DNA of 64,000 nt from Pleionea sp. CnH1-48 (GCF_024124665.1 NZ_JAMXSB010000001.1:496001-560000); one strand, 5' to 3'; shown: positions 33,958 through 43,112, numbered from the stretch's first letter. A program made the numbers and translations. The notes: a model not told the origin generated them from the sequence alone.

Positions 33958-36900
33958 TCAACTCATCAACTTTTCAGCAGATTTAAGACGCCCCATCGAA
34001 TGGTAAGCCACAGCGGCAATATGACGTCGAATTTGCGGTTCCTCTTCCATGCTTTTAACTTTTCGATGACGTGTCTTGCGTAAAAAGTTAAGCATTTTTT
34101 GCGGCATCTGCCGAGTAAAAGGCAACAATAAATCATCGCTATGATACTGCCCGTACTCTAATTCCTGAATAATAATTTTTTCAACAGAGCGGCTTAATAA
34201 GCGATACACACTGGACATACACTGTGCCTGTAGCGCCAGACGAATCATTTTGATGTAGGTGTCTCGAGGTAAATGAGCCGTTTGCGCCATTACCCGGGCC
34301 AAAACCTGTACCAATTCTGGCCGTTGCTCTAGTTCGGGCAGCGAAACGATCAAGGGCAGTGTTAACTCGGTTAATCCCCAAGGAGCCAATGCATTATTAA
34401 TCAAGGCTTCAAAATGAACCAACTCGACGGTCAGAATATCTCTCCGAAAATCAGACTCTGCAATCAGAGCAGGAAATTGAAGGTCAATTTGCGCAGGTCC
34501 ATCATCGTACCAGTGAGATGCCTGTAAACATTCAACTTGCCCGTGATCAACCCGAATGGTATTTAACTTTTGAGCAATTTGATCAATAAATTCGTTGGCA
34601 TGTAACATGAAATCGTACTTAGCATGGTGACTGTAGTAAAAATAATTAAGTAGACCACCTTCTTTATTGAGTGCTATTAAAACTCGCCCAATCACTCGGT
34701 TATTACTGCCTCGAGCAAAAATCACTTGTTTGTTCACATCTGCGGCATTGGCAAATACGGAGAAGAAGTTCATCGCACCAGGACTTAAGCAGGTGTTAAA
34801 GTAGCTGCCCATGTTGAAGACCTCAAGTGGATCTTGTTCGATCTTCAAACGAATAAACTCACCTTCATCGGTTTGATACTCATAGAGCTCGTTACCATTT
34901 AACCAGTAATCCGTATTAAGCCCTTTCTCTGTCATACGATGTAAAAACGTCTGATTCTGAGGCAGGTCACGCAGATCCCAGGGTTGTTCGGTGAGCCGAC
35001 GCTCAAGCAATTCAATCGCCAGCTTTTGACACGATCGACTCAGCTTACCCAGTGAAGCTATCAGCTTTAAAACATCGTATCGGTTTTCCCAGTGTGCAAT
35101 AAAATCATCACTAAACTGTTGACGAAGTGTTGTAAAGAATTGTTCATGAATATCCTTTTTCAAGGCTTCGATCAACTTATGCTGCTTCAACTTGTCGAGT
35201 TTTATGAGCAATATATTTAATCGTTGAGGAGATACTTTAGCATCTTCTTTTAAGCGCCGCTCGAGTGATTCTCGTCGTTTTTTCAGATGAGCACCATCTT
35301 GGTCAGACAAGGATTTAAGACGCTCATCAATTGCTCTAGCTTCTCTGACAATAGCTGTTTTATCAGGATAATGTTTATTCAGCAAACTGTAGATATTACG
35401 CTTGGCGGCAGCATCCAGCGTTAGAATTTCTTCCACTTTGCAACGAATTCTCGGTGGTAGATGTTCATGATCATGACTTTGCTCTACCTCGACCTCTCTT
35501 AGTAACGGTAACTTTGCTTCGGCATTAAGGTTACGTGTGAGCGCAAACCATTCAATCGCATCAAATAACAGATTTGAATCATTCGACAAAATAGTATCGG
35601 TAAGAAACGATAATTGTTTTTTTGAAGCAAAATGCTCAATGACTTCTTCCCAAAGAGGTTGAGTTTCTTCTATCGCTAACTCATCGAGTTTATCTTTAAG
35701 TTGATAGAAACGTTGACAATCGTTGTCGTAAAGCTGCTTGATCACATACAGCTCACCTCTAAAGAAATGAATGTTTTCCTTTTTATGAGCCAATGCATAA
35801 GCAACGAGCTCGGCCACTTGTTGAGCACTGTAGCCAGTTTGCAGCAACTCCATTAAAAACCAACGAGAGATAGTTTCCCATACTGGCCCACGGAGTTGAT
35901 TAATACGTCGCAAACAATCAAAAAAGCTCTCAATCAAGGCGTAGTTATTGAGCTCATTGATCAGTTGATAATCAACAGTTGCATAATGATCCGAATGCCC
36001 AGAGTGGCGCCACAAATAAAAGTCTTCACTTCGCTGGCAGTGCTCAAAATGCTCCGCCAACAAGGGCAAATATTTCGCCGTGTTTTTGGGGCTCCATTGC
36101 GACAACTGAAAAACACTAATGAGCATTAACAAAGGCGATAACGGACAACAAGGGCGATCAGCCGACTCCATGCAACGAATCGTCGTACGAACAAAGGCCT
36201 GATCCTGCTCAACAATATGCAGGATGGCATCCATTAAAGGCTTAGGATAAAGATTGTCTGGACAGCGCTTAATAAAACCGTTGAGTACATGGAGAACACG
36301 TTCTTGTTCCATTCCTTCCAGGTGTTCTTGCAATAATCTCTCATTAAGAGGGACAATTTTTTGCTCAACGTTTTGCCACCAGAGTTGCCATTCATCCGTC
36401 AGTTTGTTCAGCTGTAGCGCATTAAGCAGCATTAAAATCTTTTTCTGGCTGGATCGACTAGATGCCACCAACGTTTTGATCAGCAGATAAACAAATTGAG
36501 CATATTTAAAAGGAGGCTCTTGCGGATAGCTAGCGTCTCGATTAGCAAAATCCTTATAGAAAGCAATAAACTCTACTCCGCCAGCAACTTTAAGCGATAA
36601 AATATCCTGCTCAGGATCCAGTAAGTCGAGCAAGGGCTGTATTCGCTTGCCTAAGTCTTTGTAGAGTAGCCATAACTGAAAGCCAATCGTGATATCAGCT
36701 CCGGTAAAAATATGTAAGTAAGGAGCAATATCGTTATAGCATTGAATCAAATCATCGGCACTGTCTGGATCGGTCATCGCCCACCAGGCCAAAGCACTGG
36801 CATACTCAGATCCATTGCGGCAGTGGTTATTAATCTCTTGAATACGACGCACTTGGCTGGCAGAAAAAATATCGTGCCAATGCTCAGGAAACTCGCCAGG

Positions 36901-37230
36901 CGCCATCGATTGATGAACACAAGCTTTAATGTCTTCTAACAATAGGCTCAGACGTTGTTCCCACTCGTCTATGTCTCCGACCAGACGCTGTAAAGCTTCA
37001 GGGTACTCTCCCTTCAAGGTGTTTATCGCCCGCTGAGTCGCCGCTAACACATTACGGTCAATATCGGCTAAAGGTTGCTCAAGTTCTCCTTGATGAGGAC
37101 AAAACCACCACTCTTGATGATCAGCCGTAACCGGAAAACCCGACAGCCATTTAAGGCGAGACTCTAACAGTGACTTCGCTCTTTTGGGATGATTATGTTT
37201 ATTCGAAAATTTCAGTTCATAAGGTTTCAT
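33958..37230 (-). CDS. Large helical protein of unknown function (1090 aa)
   Basis: Not assigned to any family I know with a function. The first 700 residues are mostly helical, rich in leucine, tryptophan and charged residues, like an alpha-solenoid. Around residues 800-875 lies the most distinctive part: DPLEVFNMGSYFNTCLSPG, FFSVFANAADVNKQVIFAR and GRVLIALNKEGGLLNYFYY. That cysteine, asparagine and arginine-rich motif looks like a conserved catalytic or binding module. The C-terminus is helical again. No signal peptide or membrane span. One CHC-like site (CPH at 45-47) is seen early. It sits next to a tRNA-editing gene; the context gives no clear role. Confidence 0.75.
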   Translation of the reverse strand: MKPYELKFSNKHNHPKRAKSLLESRLKWLSGFPVTADHQEWWFCPHQGELEQPLADIDRNVLAATQRAINTLKGEYPEALQRLVGDIDEWEQRLSLLLEDIKACVHQSMAPGEFPEHWHDIFSASQVRRIQEINNHCRNGSEYASALAWWAMTDPDSADDLIQCYNDIAPYLHIFTGADITIGFQLWLLYKDLGKRIQPLLDLLDPEQDILSLKVAGGVEFIAFYKDFANRDASYPQEPPFKYAQFVYLLIKTLVASSRSSQKKILMLLNALQLNKLTDEWQLWWQNVEQKIVPLNERLLQEHLEGMEQERVLHVLNGFIKRCPDNLYPKPLMDAILHIVEQDQAFVRTTIRCMESADRPCCPLSPLLMLISVFQLSQWSPKNTAKYLPLLAEHFEHCQRSEDFYLWRHSGHSDHYATVDYQLINELNNYALIESFFDCLRRINQLRGPVWETISRWFLMELLQTGYSAQQVAELVAYALAHKKENIHFFRGELYVIKQLYDNDCQRFYQLKDKLDELAIEETQPLWEEVIEHFASKKQLSFLTDTILSNDSNLLFDAIEWFALTRNLNAEAKLPLLREVEVEQSHDHEHLPPRIRCKVEEILTLDAAAKRNIYSLLNKHYPDKTAIVREARAIDERLKSLSDQDGAHLKKRRESLERRLKEDAKVSPQRLNILLIKLDKLKQHKLIEALKKDIHEQFFTTLRQQFSDDFIAHWENRYDVLKLIASLGKLSRSCQKLAIELLERRLTEQPWDLRDLPQNQTFLHRMTEKGLNTDYWLNGNELYEYQTDEGEFIRLKIEQDPLEVFNMGSYFNTCLSPGAMNFFSVFANAADVNKQVIFARGSNNRVIGRVLIALNKEGGLLNYFYYSHHAKYDFMLHANEFIDQIAQKLNTIRVDHGQVECLQASHWYDDGPAQIDLQFPALIAESDFRRDILTVELVHFEALINNALAPWGLTELTLPLIVSLPELEQRPELVQVLARVMAQTAHLPRDTYIKMIRLALQAQCMSSVYRLLSRSVEKIIIQELEYGQYHSDDLLLPFTRQMPQKMLNFLRKTRHRKVKSMEEEPQIRRHIAAVAYHSMGRLKSAEKLMS

Positions 37231-37698
37231 AGGTATAAGTATCGATCAAACTCAGCAAACACCACAGCACTTCGCAAGGCGACGGATATATACAACGTAA
37301 TGATTCCTGACAGCTAATAGAAGTTCCCTCTAAACGCCGTTATCTACTGCGACTGTGTATCCATTATATGAATTGTCGGCAGCAAGTGTAACAAAGGCAA
37401 CTCGATGGGTTAAGCCTTTTGGGGTATTTTTGACGAGAGCACTACTTATATACATACCATTATTTAGCACTATCTAGATACCCCTACCCTAATTTGCCTT
37501 TTTCAATACCGATGACGGCATTCTTCATGTGAATGGCAGTGGCCAAACGGCATCTAAAGCCCTATCTCTTTCAACCTTTATTCAAAACCTTTGTTGAGTA
37601 ACAAGCGAAGGAAGGGGTGTCTCAAGACATGCGCTGCAAAGCCATTGCACATTAGCGCAGCAACTTATATTACAAGTGAGCGAATGTTTAAGAGGCAC
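37231..37698. other. Intergenic region after the 1090-aa gene start
   Basis: Promoter region of the 1090-residue gene, then sequence without a supported gene. GTATCCATT occurs at 37357-37365 and again at 38913-38921 and 38951-38959, on both sides of the exported protein gene. The 170-codon ORF at 37591-38103 is antisense to that gene and is rejected. Confidence 0.35.
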
Positions 37699-37733
37699 AA
37701 AAAAAGCCCTGTTACCAAAAACGATAACAAGGC
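37699..37733 (-). terminator. Terminator of the Cys-containing exported protein gene
   Basis: On the minus strand GCCTTGTTA (37733-37725) pairs with TAACAGGGC (37714-37706), nine pairs with one G-U, followed by seven U residues at 37705-37699. It lies 35 bases past the stop of 37768-38904. Confidence 0.82.
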
Positions 37734-37767
37734 CTTAGAATTGGGGATAACAAAGCTAAAGCGGGTG

Positions 37768-38904
37768 CTATGGAACATTTATCCCAAATTGCTGAGGAAA
37801 TACATTACCACAACGGGGTTCTCTATGCTGAAGAGCAGTAGGGAACTTTACTGTGTGCGTATGGTTCGTGTAGATTCTGCCGCAGATATTCTCGCCATCT
37901 TCTTTTCTGCACTTAAAAACGTAAGTCTGATAGCGGTAAGTGTATCCGTCAACGCCGTGACCAACATAACCACATTGACCATTACTGCCTATTTCACGAT
38001 GCCAGCTCTGCTTGCCAGTATCTTTAATTTCCCACCCCATCTCTTTCACTGCTTCTTCATACTTCTTTTCTACACACTCGTTTGGAAATTCTTTATTGCC
38101 TAAAGTTTCAGGCTGAACACCGCCTTTGCCATCAGATTTAAAATAATTAATTAACGTATCGCCTGCGAATGCCCTACTGTGTCCAAAACTAATTGTAGGA
38201 GTGACTACACCTGTTTGTCTGTCTCGTATCATAGAAAAAGATAAGCGTCCTCCGTAATAGAAGGGATATCTCATGAGACTTCCAGTGTTCCCCAGACCAA
38301 GATTTGCACTGGCGTTTGTACCAAATACCTGAACACCGACACTAGCATTCGCCACTTCAAGTTTATCGCTATATTCCTCGGCTTTATCCCACATGTGTCT
38401 ATTTACTTTTTGCGTGGCATTGCCATTGAAGTAATCGAATACATGGTCCTTATTAGGGTTGCAGCTTGAGGAGTTTGTTGATTCTTTTTCTGCTGGTGGT
38501 TGGTTATGAGGATTGTTAATTAGTGCCTCTATGAATTCATTACCCGCCACGATAACCATGTCTATGCGTCTTATTACATCTACATCAGAAGCACTCAAGG
38601 CCCATGCTTTTATTACCGACGGCGAGCCATAAGAGTCAATACTCCCTGAAAGCTTGAAGCCCTTATCAAAACCATCTCCAGTATAAACAAGCCACAGTTC
38701 AGCATAGACCACGCCACCGTCGTCACTGCATGTGTTATTCACATAGGTACACCCTAAGCCTGTGTATTGCTGCTTTAGGTATTGCTTGAATAGAGAGGTG
38801 ACTTGTTCTTCCGTACAGCCAACGCAAGCTTTATTTAATGGCTTTTCCAAAGCGAATGTGAAAGAAGTGAAAAGGAAGGCGACTGCTATTATTAGTTTTC
38901 TCAT
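37768..38904 (-). CDS. Exported cysteine-containing protein of unknown function (378 aa)
   Basis: A clear Sec signal peptide (residues 1-18, IIAVAFLFTSFTFA, cleavage before LEKP). The mature protein starts with ACVGCTEEQVTSLFKQYLKQQ and has several further cysteine pairs, so disulfides in the periplasm or outside are likely. An N-terminal domain (to about 120) is followed by a Ser/Asn linker and a second region with glycine-rich beta character (ASANLGLGNTGSLMRYPFYYGGRLSFSM) and HTHTVKFP near the end. No family recognised. It is transcribed alone with its own terminator and sits in the accessory-looking stretch before polB. Confidence 0.6.
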   Translation of the reverse strand: MRKLIIAVAFLFTSFTFALEKPLNKACVGCTEEQVTSLFKQYLKQQYTGLGCTYVNNTCSDDGGVVYAELWLVYTGDGFDKGFKLSGSIDSYGSPSVIKAWALSASDVDVIRRIDMVIVAGNEFIEALINNPHNQPPAEKESTNSSSCNPNKDHVFDYFNGNATQKVNRHMWDKAEEYSDKLEVANASVGVQVFGTNASANLGLGNTGSLMRYPFYYGGRLSFSMIRDRQTGVVTPTISFGHSRAFAGDTLINYFKSDGKGGVQPETLGNKEFPNECVEKKYEEAVKEMGWEIKDTGKQSWHREIGSNGQCGYVGHGVDGYTYRYQTYVFKCRKEDGENICGRIYTNHTHTVKFPTALQHREPRCGNVFPQQFGINVP

Positions 38905-39124
38905 TATTACAACGTATCCATTAGTTGTTAATTCCTATAGTCAGCTCTTAGTATCCATTGGCTGACTACGCGCTAATGCTAGCTAGCAGGCTAATTTTAG
39001 AGAGAGAGGGAGGAATGAGATCAACGCTCGCTCACCTTTGTATCGCAAATTGAGCAGATACAGTAGGTTGACCCTTAGTATCTCTAAAAGTAGTCTTTTA
39101 GGCAGTTTACTAAGAGAGAACAAC
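38905..39124. other. Divergent promoter region with inverted repeats
   Basis: GTCAGC at 38940-38945 and GCTGAC at 38961-38966 form a 15-base-spaced palindrome overlapping a GTATCCATT copy, upstream of the exported protein gene. A hairpin directly precedes the small ORF at 39125. The region is probably regulatory for both sides. Confidence 0.35.
39074..39114 (+). promoter_or_regulatory. Leader hairpin upstream of the small membrane ORFs
   Basis: CTTAGTA (39074-39080) pairs with TACTAAG (39108-39114) and CTAAAAG (39084-39090) with CTTTTAG (39095-39101), giving a stem with an internal loop. It ends 10 bases before the ATG at 39125, next to AGAGAGAA. It could affect translation or RNA stability. 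Confidence 0.4.
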
Positions 39125-39247
39125 ATGAGTTTAATTAATTTTATTAACAATCCTTGAACTATAAGTATTTCAGGTGGAATTATTGTTTACGCTCTGACCG
39201 CTGCTATATCCCAGTTCCGTGCAAAACGAAATAAAAAGAAACTGTAA
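39125..39247 (+). pseudogene. Small membrane ORF interrupted by one TGA (would be Trp)
   Basis: The frame opens at ATG 39125 and is MSLINFINNP, then TGA at 39155-39157, then TISISGGIIVYALTAAISQ and a basic tail to TAA 39245-39247. With TGG at that position it would read NNPWTISISGGIIVYAL, a pattern common in small membrane-anchored proteins. AGAGAGAA serves as ribosome binding site. Either the gene is dead through a TGG-to-TGA change or UGA is read through. No SECIS-like element was looked for in detail. Confidence 0.45.
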
Positions 39248-39267
39248 GAATTGCCAATCGAGAGATT

Positions 39268-39489
39268 ATGCTGACAATGAAAGCTTGAGTACCCGAAGAG
39301 GAAGTTTTTAATTTAGAAATAATACGACACTTAATCAAAGCTACTGCAAAACGATATAACTTAGATGAGTCGTTAATCTACTCTGTTGACCGGTTAGTGT
39401 CAGATTTAATCAAAGAAATAATGGACTCTTCCTTTTCTTCCTATGGAAGCGAAGACAGCCGGGGAAATAAAGCCTTTGGAATGGGATAA
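39268..39489 (+). pseudogene. Small soluble ORF interrupted by one TGA (would be Trp)
   Basis: The frame starts MLTMKA, then TGA at 39286-39288, then VPEEEVFNLEIIRHLIKAT to TAA 39487-39489. The part after TGA looks protein-like (helical, charged) and has no early start codon of its own. Together with the ORF at 39125 this is the second consecutive gene with a lone TGA where TGG is plausible. It overlaps the next ORF (39443) in another frame. The function is unknown. Confidence 0.4.
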
Positions 39490-39715
39490 AGTAGGCAGCT
39501 GGAGTCTTAACATGTATCCAAACATTTTTCTTGGACTGGTTGCAATGTTCACCATGCTCTCTTCCTTCTCAAAGAATGTTGCTATTAATCCAACGCAATT
39601 ATTATCTGCGCTTGCCTCGGCAGTGAGTGGCGTGGCTTTGGTAATAGTATTCTCTTTTATTGTAAGAAGAATTATAGAGAAGGCGCGTGAAGAAGATGAG
39701 CATAATACTAAGTAA
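39443..39715 (+). CDS. Small membrane protein, two spans (90 aa)
   Basis: MEAKTAGEIKPLEWDKVGSW leads into two hydrophobic spans (about 24-41 and 51-72) and a charged tail KAREEDEHNTK. It uses TGG for tryptophan. No convincing ribosome binding site precedes the ATG, but it overlaps the previous reading frame and might be translationally coupled. It belongs to a group of tiny overlapping membrane ORFs. Function unknown. Confidence 0.5.
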   Translation: MEAKTAGEIKPLEWDKVGSWSLNMYPNIFLGLVAMFTMLSSFSKNVAINPTQLLSALASAVSGVALVIVFSFIVRRIIEKAREEDEHNTK

Positions 39716-39797
39716 AGTAATACCTATAGTACTTCATATAGTAATTCTTATAGCAGGTAGAAGATACTTCGTTCACTTCTATATGGAGGAAAATTAA
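39696..39797 (+). CDS. Very small membrane peptide (33 aa)
   Basis: MSIILSKVIPIVLHIVILIAG followed by a basic, aromatic tail ending HFYMEEN. It starts inside the end of the preceding gene (20-base overlap), with GAAG upstream, and forms one membrane span. Its size, overlap and hydrophobicity resemble toxin-like or regulatory micro-proteins, but this is a guess. Confidence 0.3.
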   Translation: MSIILSKVIPIVLHIVILIAGRRYFVHFYMEEN

Positions 39798-40278
39798 GTG
39801 ACGCATCTTTCCCCGTTTGTTTTGTTGCAGAAATCCGAGAACCCAATTAATCAATAAGGCAGCCTCAAACTCCCCCATAAGCCCCTAAAGCTGCTCCTAA
39901 CACCTCTCTTTTGGCTGCTCAGGGGTGCTACAGTGGGTTGTTCTAACGTAACTCATTGATATTAAACACGGGGGAGTTGACTATATCAATTGGTCCCTAT
40001 ATTTTCCTCATTTGTTTACTTGTGCGTCTGCAAGTATCTGTTTTTTATTTGTTTTGGTGGCTCCATATAGTACACCTTTTGTACCATCATATAGATTTGC
40101 GCTCCATAAAATCTCTATAAACCGCACAGAGAAGAGATGGCGTTAAGTCTGCTCATTCGCTACTACGGCCTAGCAAGCTCTACAGTCGCTATATCTGTTT
40201 CCCTTAATTTCCACTCAATCCTTCTTGCGGTGTTCTGTTTTTTGTTACTGTTGGAACAATCCTAGAGGTGAGAGAATA
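39798..40278. other. Intergenic region with a far-spaced inverted repeat
   Basis: AACTCCCCC at 39868-39876 and GGGGGAGTT at 39970-39978 are perfectly complementary across 93 bases. No ORF with support was found. This stretch joins the small membrane ORFs to the tandem repeats before polB. Confidence 0.35.
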
Positions 40279-40562
40279 CAGTGAACAACGCTGCCACCTG
40301 AAAGCGACGGCTTATTAGCCAAAGTATTTCGAATGGCACCTAGGCGACCAGCGAACGAATCCCCCGAGCTTAGATCAACTAAGTGACTGGGGGGAGTGAG
40401 CGCAGTCAACAGCGCTGCCATTTCAAAGCGACGGCTTATTAGCCAAAGTATTTCGAATGACACCTAGGCGACCAGCGAACGAATCCCCTGAGCTTAGATC
40501 AACTAAGTGACTGGGGTGAGTGAGCGCAGTCAACAACGGTGTCATTTGAAAGACGACGGCTA
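40279..40562. repeat. Tandem repeat of about 124 bp, two full units plus a partial third
   Basis: Unit 1 at 40279-40402 and unit 2 at 40403-40526 are nearly identical. A third, incomplete copy runs from 40527 to about 40562. Each full unit contains CGACCAGCGAACGAATCCC and an imperfect hairpin (CCCC-GAGCTTAG with CTAAGTGACTGGGG). ORFs in the reverse direction through it are low-complexity artefacts. It ends 26 bases before the polB start. This has the look of a dispersed intergenic repeat family rather than a CRISPR. Confidence 0.8.
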
Positions 40563-40588
40563 AATTGTTTGTAAAATGGTATACTCGC

Positions 40589-43111
40589 ATGATGAACCAA
40601 AACCTATCCACTAAATGCTTTTTGCTGACTCGTCACTGGAACGATCATCCTGTTTCTCGAAAGACGAATCAATTGCAGCTCGACTTTTGGGCGGTGAGTG
40701 ATCGTGGCCCTATTCGAGTCATCTACCCACAACAAAAAGCCGTCTTTTTTATTGAGCAGGATCAATTAAAAGACGTTAGTCAGTGTTTGCAATCTTCGTT
40801 GCCCATCAACAGTTGGCAATCACGGCCCTTAGAGTTAGTGAGTTTTACTCATCAGCCGATCACGGCCATTTATTTTAATGAACAACGCCACCTGTACTTT
40901 GCTCGTCGCTTGTTACGTGATCAAGGGTTACAACCGCTAGAGGCGGATATACAACCAACGGATCGTTTTTTGATGGAGCGGTTTATTACGGGTTCTTTTC
41001 AAATACAGGGTGACTTGATAGAAAAACCTGGATACTGGGAGTGTGTTGCGCCCACGATTATTCCAGAGACATACCAGCCATCTTATTGTGTTGTATCCAT
41101 TGATATAGAAACGGATATGCGCGGTGAGCAACTTTATTCCATCGGTTTAAGTACTCATTATTTCGGCACGCCAAAAAAAGCAAACTCTGATTCTCAGACC
41201 TCTTCTGAGCTTCCAGCCTCCTGTGTCATGATGATTGGCCGCCCTAACCCGAACAACAAAAAAGAGGATGATCTTGCGATCGTTTGGTGTGATAACGAGC
41301 ACCATTTGCTACGAACTTTTTTGCATTGGTTAGAACATATTGATCCCGACATTATGATCGGTTGGAATGTCGTGAACTTTGATTTTCGCGTCCTGCAAAA
41401 AGCCGCAGATCGTTTAAAAGTTCCATTCACTATTGGTCGAGGGCAAACACAACCGGAATGGCGACAAACACGCGATAATTCTCAACACCATACTCTATTA
41501 ATAGAAGGGCGACTGGTACTTGATGGCATCGATACCTTGCGTTCTGCTACTTATAACTTCGAAAGCTTCTCGCTGCAAAATGTGGCGAATGAAGTATTAG
41601 ATCGCGGTAAGCTCATTCACAATGTGGATGACAGAGGTCAAGAAATTACTCGGCTATTTCATCACGACAAAGAAGCCCTTGCCGCCTACAATCTGGAAGA
41701 CTGCAAACTGGTGTGGGATATTTTTGAACGCACTCAACTGCTAGAGTTTGCTATCGAACGGGCGCAATTGACGGGATTAGCCATGGACCGCTTTGGTGGT
41801 TCCGTTGCCTCTTTCGATAATCGTTATTTACCACGCTTGCATCGCGCTGGTTTTATTGCGCCGAATGTTCCAACTCATCCCGAAGATATAGGCAGTCCGG
41901 GCGGTTACGTGATGGACTCGTTTCCGGGTATTTATCATCATGTGTTGGTGCTCGATTTCAAAAGTCTGTATCCCAGTATTATTCGCACCTTTAAGATTGA
42001 TCCTCTCGCTCTTGTGTGTGGTGTTGCAGACGAGCCTCACCAAGCCATTAAAAATCGCGAAGAAACTCAGGTAGAAAATACAGAACAGTTGGTTGCTGGC
42101 TACAACGGCGCTCTGTTTAGTAAAGAAAAAGCGCTACTTCCGGATATTATTGGCGAGCTATGGCAAGCGAGAGACGTGGCTAAGCAGCAAAAAAACGCAG
42201 CAATGTCACAAGCCATCAAAATACTAATGAATTCTTTTTATGGTGTGCTCGGAACGCCTGGGTGTCGTTTTTTTGATTTTCGCCTGCCCAGCTCAATCAC
42301 CTTACGTGGGCACTTTATTTTATACACGACACAAAAGTTGATAGAAGAACAGGGTTACAAAGTCATCTATGGCGACACGGACTCGGTCTTTGTTTGGCTA
42401 AAGGGGTATCATCCTAAGATCGATAGTAGCTCGATACGGTCTATCGGCGAAGAGCTTGCTGATACACTCAATGCCTGGTGGAAAAACTACCTGACCGAGA
42501 CTTATAACATCGACAGTTACTTAGAGATCGAGTTTGAAACACACTTCCAGCAGTTTGTAATGCCGACCATTCGTGGTTCAGAAAAAGGCACTAAAAAACG
42601 CTATGCCGGATTAGCTGTAAAACCCGATCAAGAACCGGAACTGGTATTTAAAGGGCTGGAAACGGTGCGCACCGACTGGACGATGATAGCCAGAGAATTT
42701 CAACGCGAACTTTATCGCCGAGTCTTTTTTAACGAAGCTTACGAAGAATACATTATCCAAATTGTTGAGGCGATACGTAACGGCGAACACGATGAACAGC
42801 TGATTTACCGCAAGCGTATTCGTCGACGTCTGAATGAATATCAAAAAAATGTGCCTCCTCATGTACAAGCAGCACGAATCGCAGAACAACACCGTTCTAA
42901 CACAGGACAACCTTCACGTTATCAAAACGGCGGTTGGATACAATACTATCTAACAGTTAACGGCCCAGAACCTCTTGAATGCAGAAGATCTCAGCTGGAT
43001 TATGATCTTTATATAGAACGACAGATAGAACCCATCTGTGATGGAATTTTGCACTTCCTTGATACTTCTTTTCGACAGATTACCGATCGTCAAATCGATT
43101 TGTTTGGATAA
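40589..43111 (+). CDS. polB: DNA polymerase II (family B)
   Basis: 840 residues from ATG 40589, longer than the 783 of E. coli Pol II. Proofreading motifs are present: Exo I SIDIETDM (Asp near residue 172), Exo II NVVNFDFRVL and Exo III AYNLEDCKLV. Polymerase motifs are A LDFKSLYPSIIR (about 456), B KILMNSFYGVLG and C YGDTDSVFV (594-602). It is an SOS-type repair polymerase in E. coli. No clear LexA box is seen here; TATACT lies only three bases before the first ATG and no Shine-Dalgarno is visible. A TTG at 40565 extends the frame but lacks support. Confidence 0.95.
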   Translation: MMNQNLSTKCFLLTRHWNDHPVSRKTNQLQLDFWAVSDRGPIRVIYPQQKAVFFIEQDQLKDVSQCLQSSLPINSWQSRPLELVSFTHQPITAIYFNEQRHLYFARRLLRDQGLQPLEADIQPTDRFLMERFITGSFQIQGDLIEKPGYWECVAPTIIPETYQPSYCVVSIDIETDMRGEQLYSIGLSTHYFGTPKKANSDSQTSSELPASCVMMIGRPNPNNKKEDDLAIVWCDNEHHLLRTFLHWLEHIDPDIMIGWNVVNFDFRVLQKAADRLKVPFTIGRGQTQPEWRQTRDNSQHHTLLIEGRLVLDGIDTLRSATYNFESFSLQNVANEVLDRGKLIHNVDDRGQEITRLFHHDKEALAAYNLEDCKLVWDIFERTQLLEFAIERAQLTGLAMDRFGGSVASFDNRYLPRLHRAGFIAPNVPTHPEDIGSPGGYVMDSFPGIYHHVLVLDFKSLYPSIIRTFKIDPLALVCGVADEPHQAIKNREETQVENTEQLVAGYNGALFSKEKALLPDIIGELWQARDVAKQQKNAAMSQAIKILMNSFYGVLGTPGCRFFDFRLPSSITLRGHFILYTTQKLIEEQGYKVIYGDTDSVFVWLKGYHPKIDSSSIRSIGEELADTLNAWWKNYLTETYNIDSYLEIEFETHFQQFVMPTIRGSEKGTKKRYAGLAVKPDQEPELVFKGLETVRTDWTMIAREFQRELYRRVFFNEAYEEYIIQIVEAIRNGEHDEQLIYRKRIRRRLNEYQKNVPPHVQAARIAEQHRSNTGQPSRYQNGGWIQYYLTVNGPEPLECRRSQLDYDLYIERQIEPICDGILHFLDTSFRQITDRQIDLFG

Positions 43112-43112
43112 G

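Noticed and set aside
37591-38103. 170-codon ORF on the plus strand
   Set aside because: It is antisense to the exported protein gene and its terminator, which carry clear gene features.
40279-40562. CRISPR array
   Set aside because: The units are about 124 bp long and contiguous, with no spacers between short repeats.
40245-40611. Two minus-strand ORFs sharing almost the same protein sequence
   Set aside because: The shared sequence is just the 124-bp tandem repeat read in one frame; no start context supports a gene.
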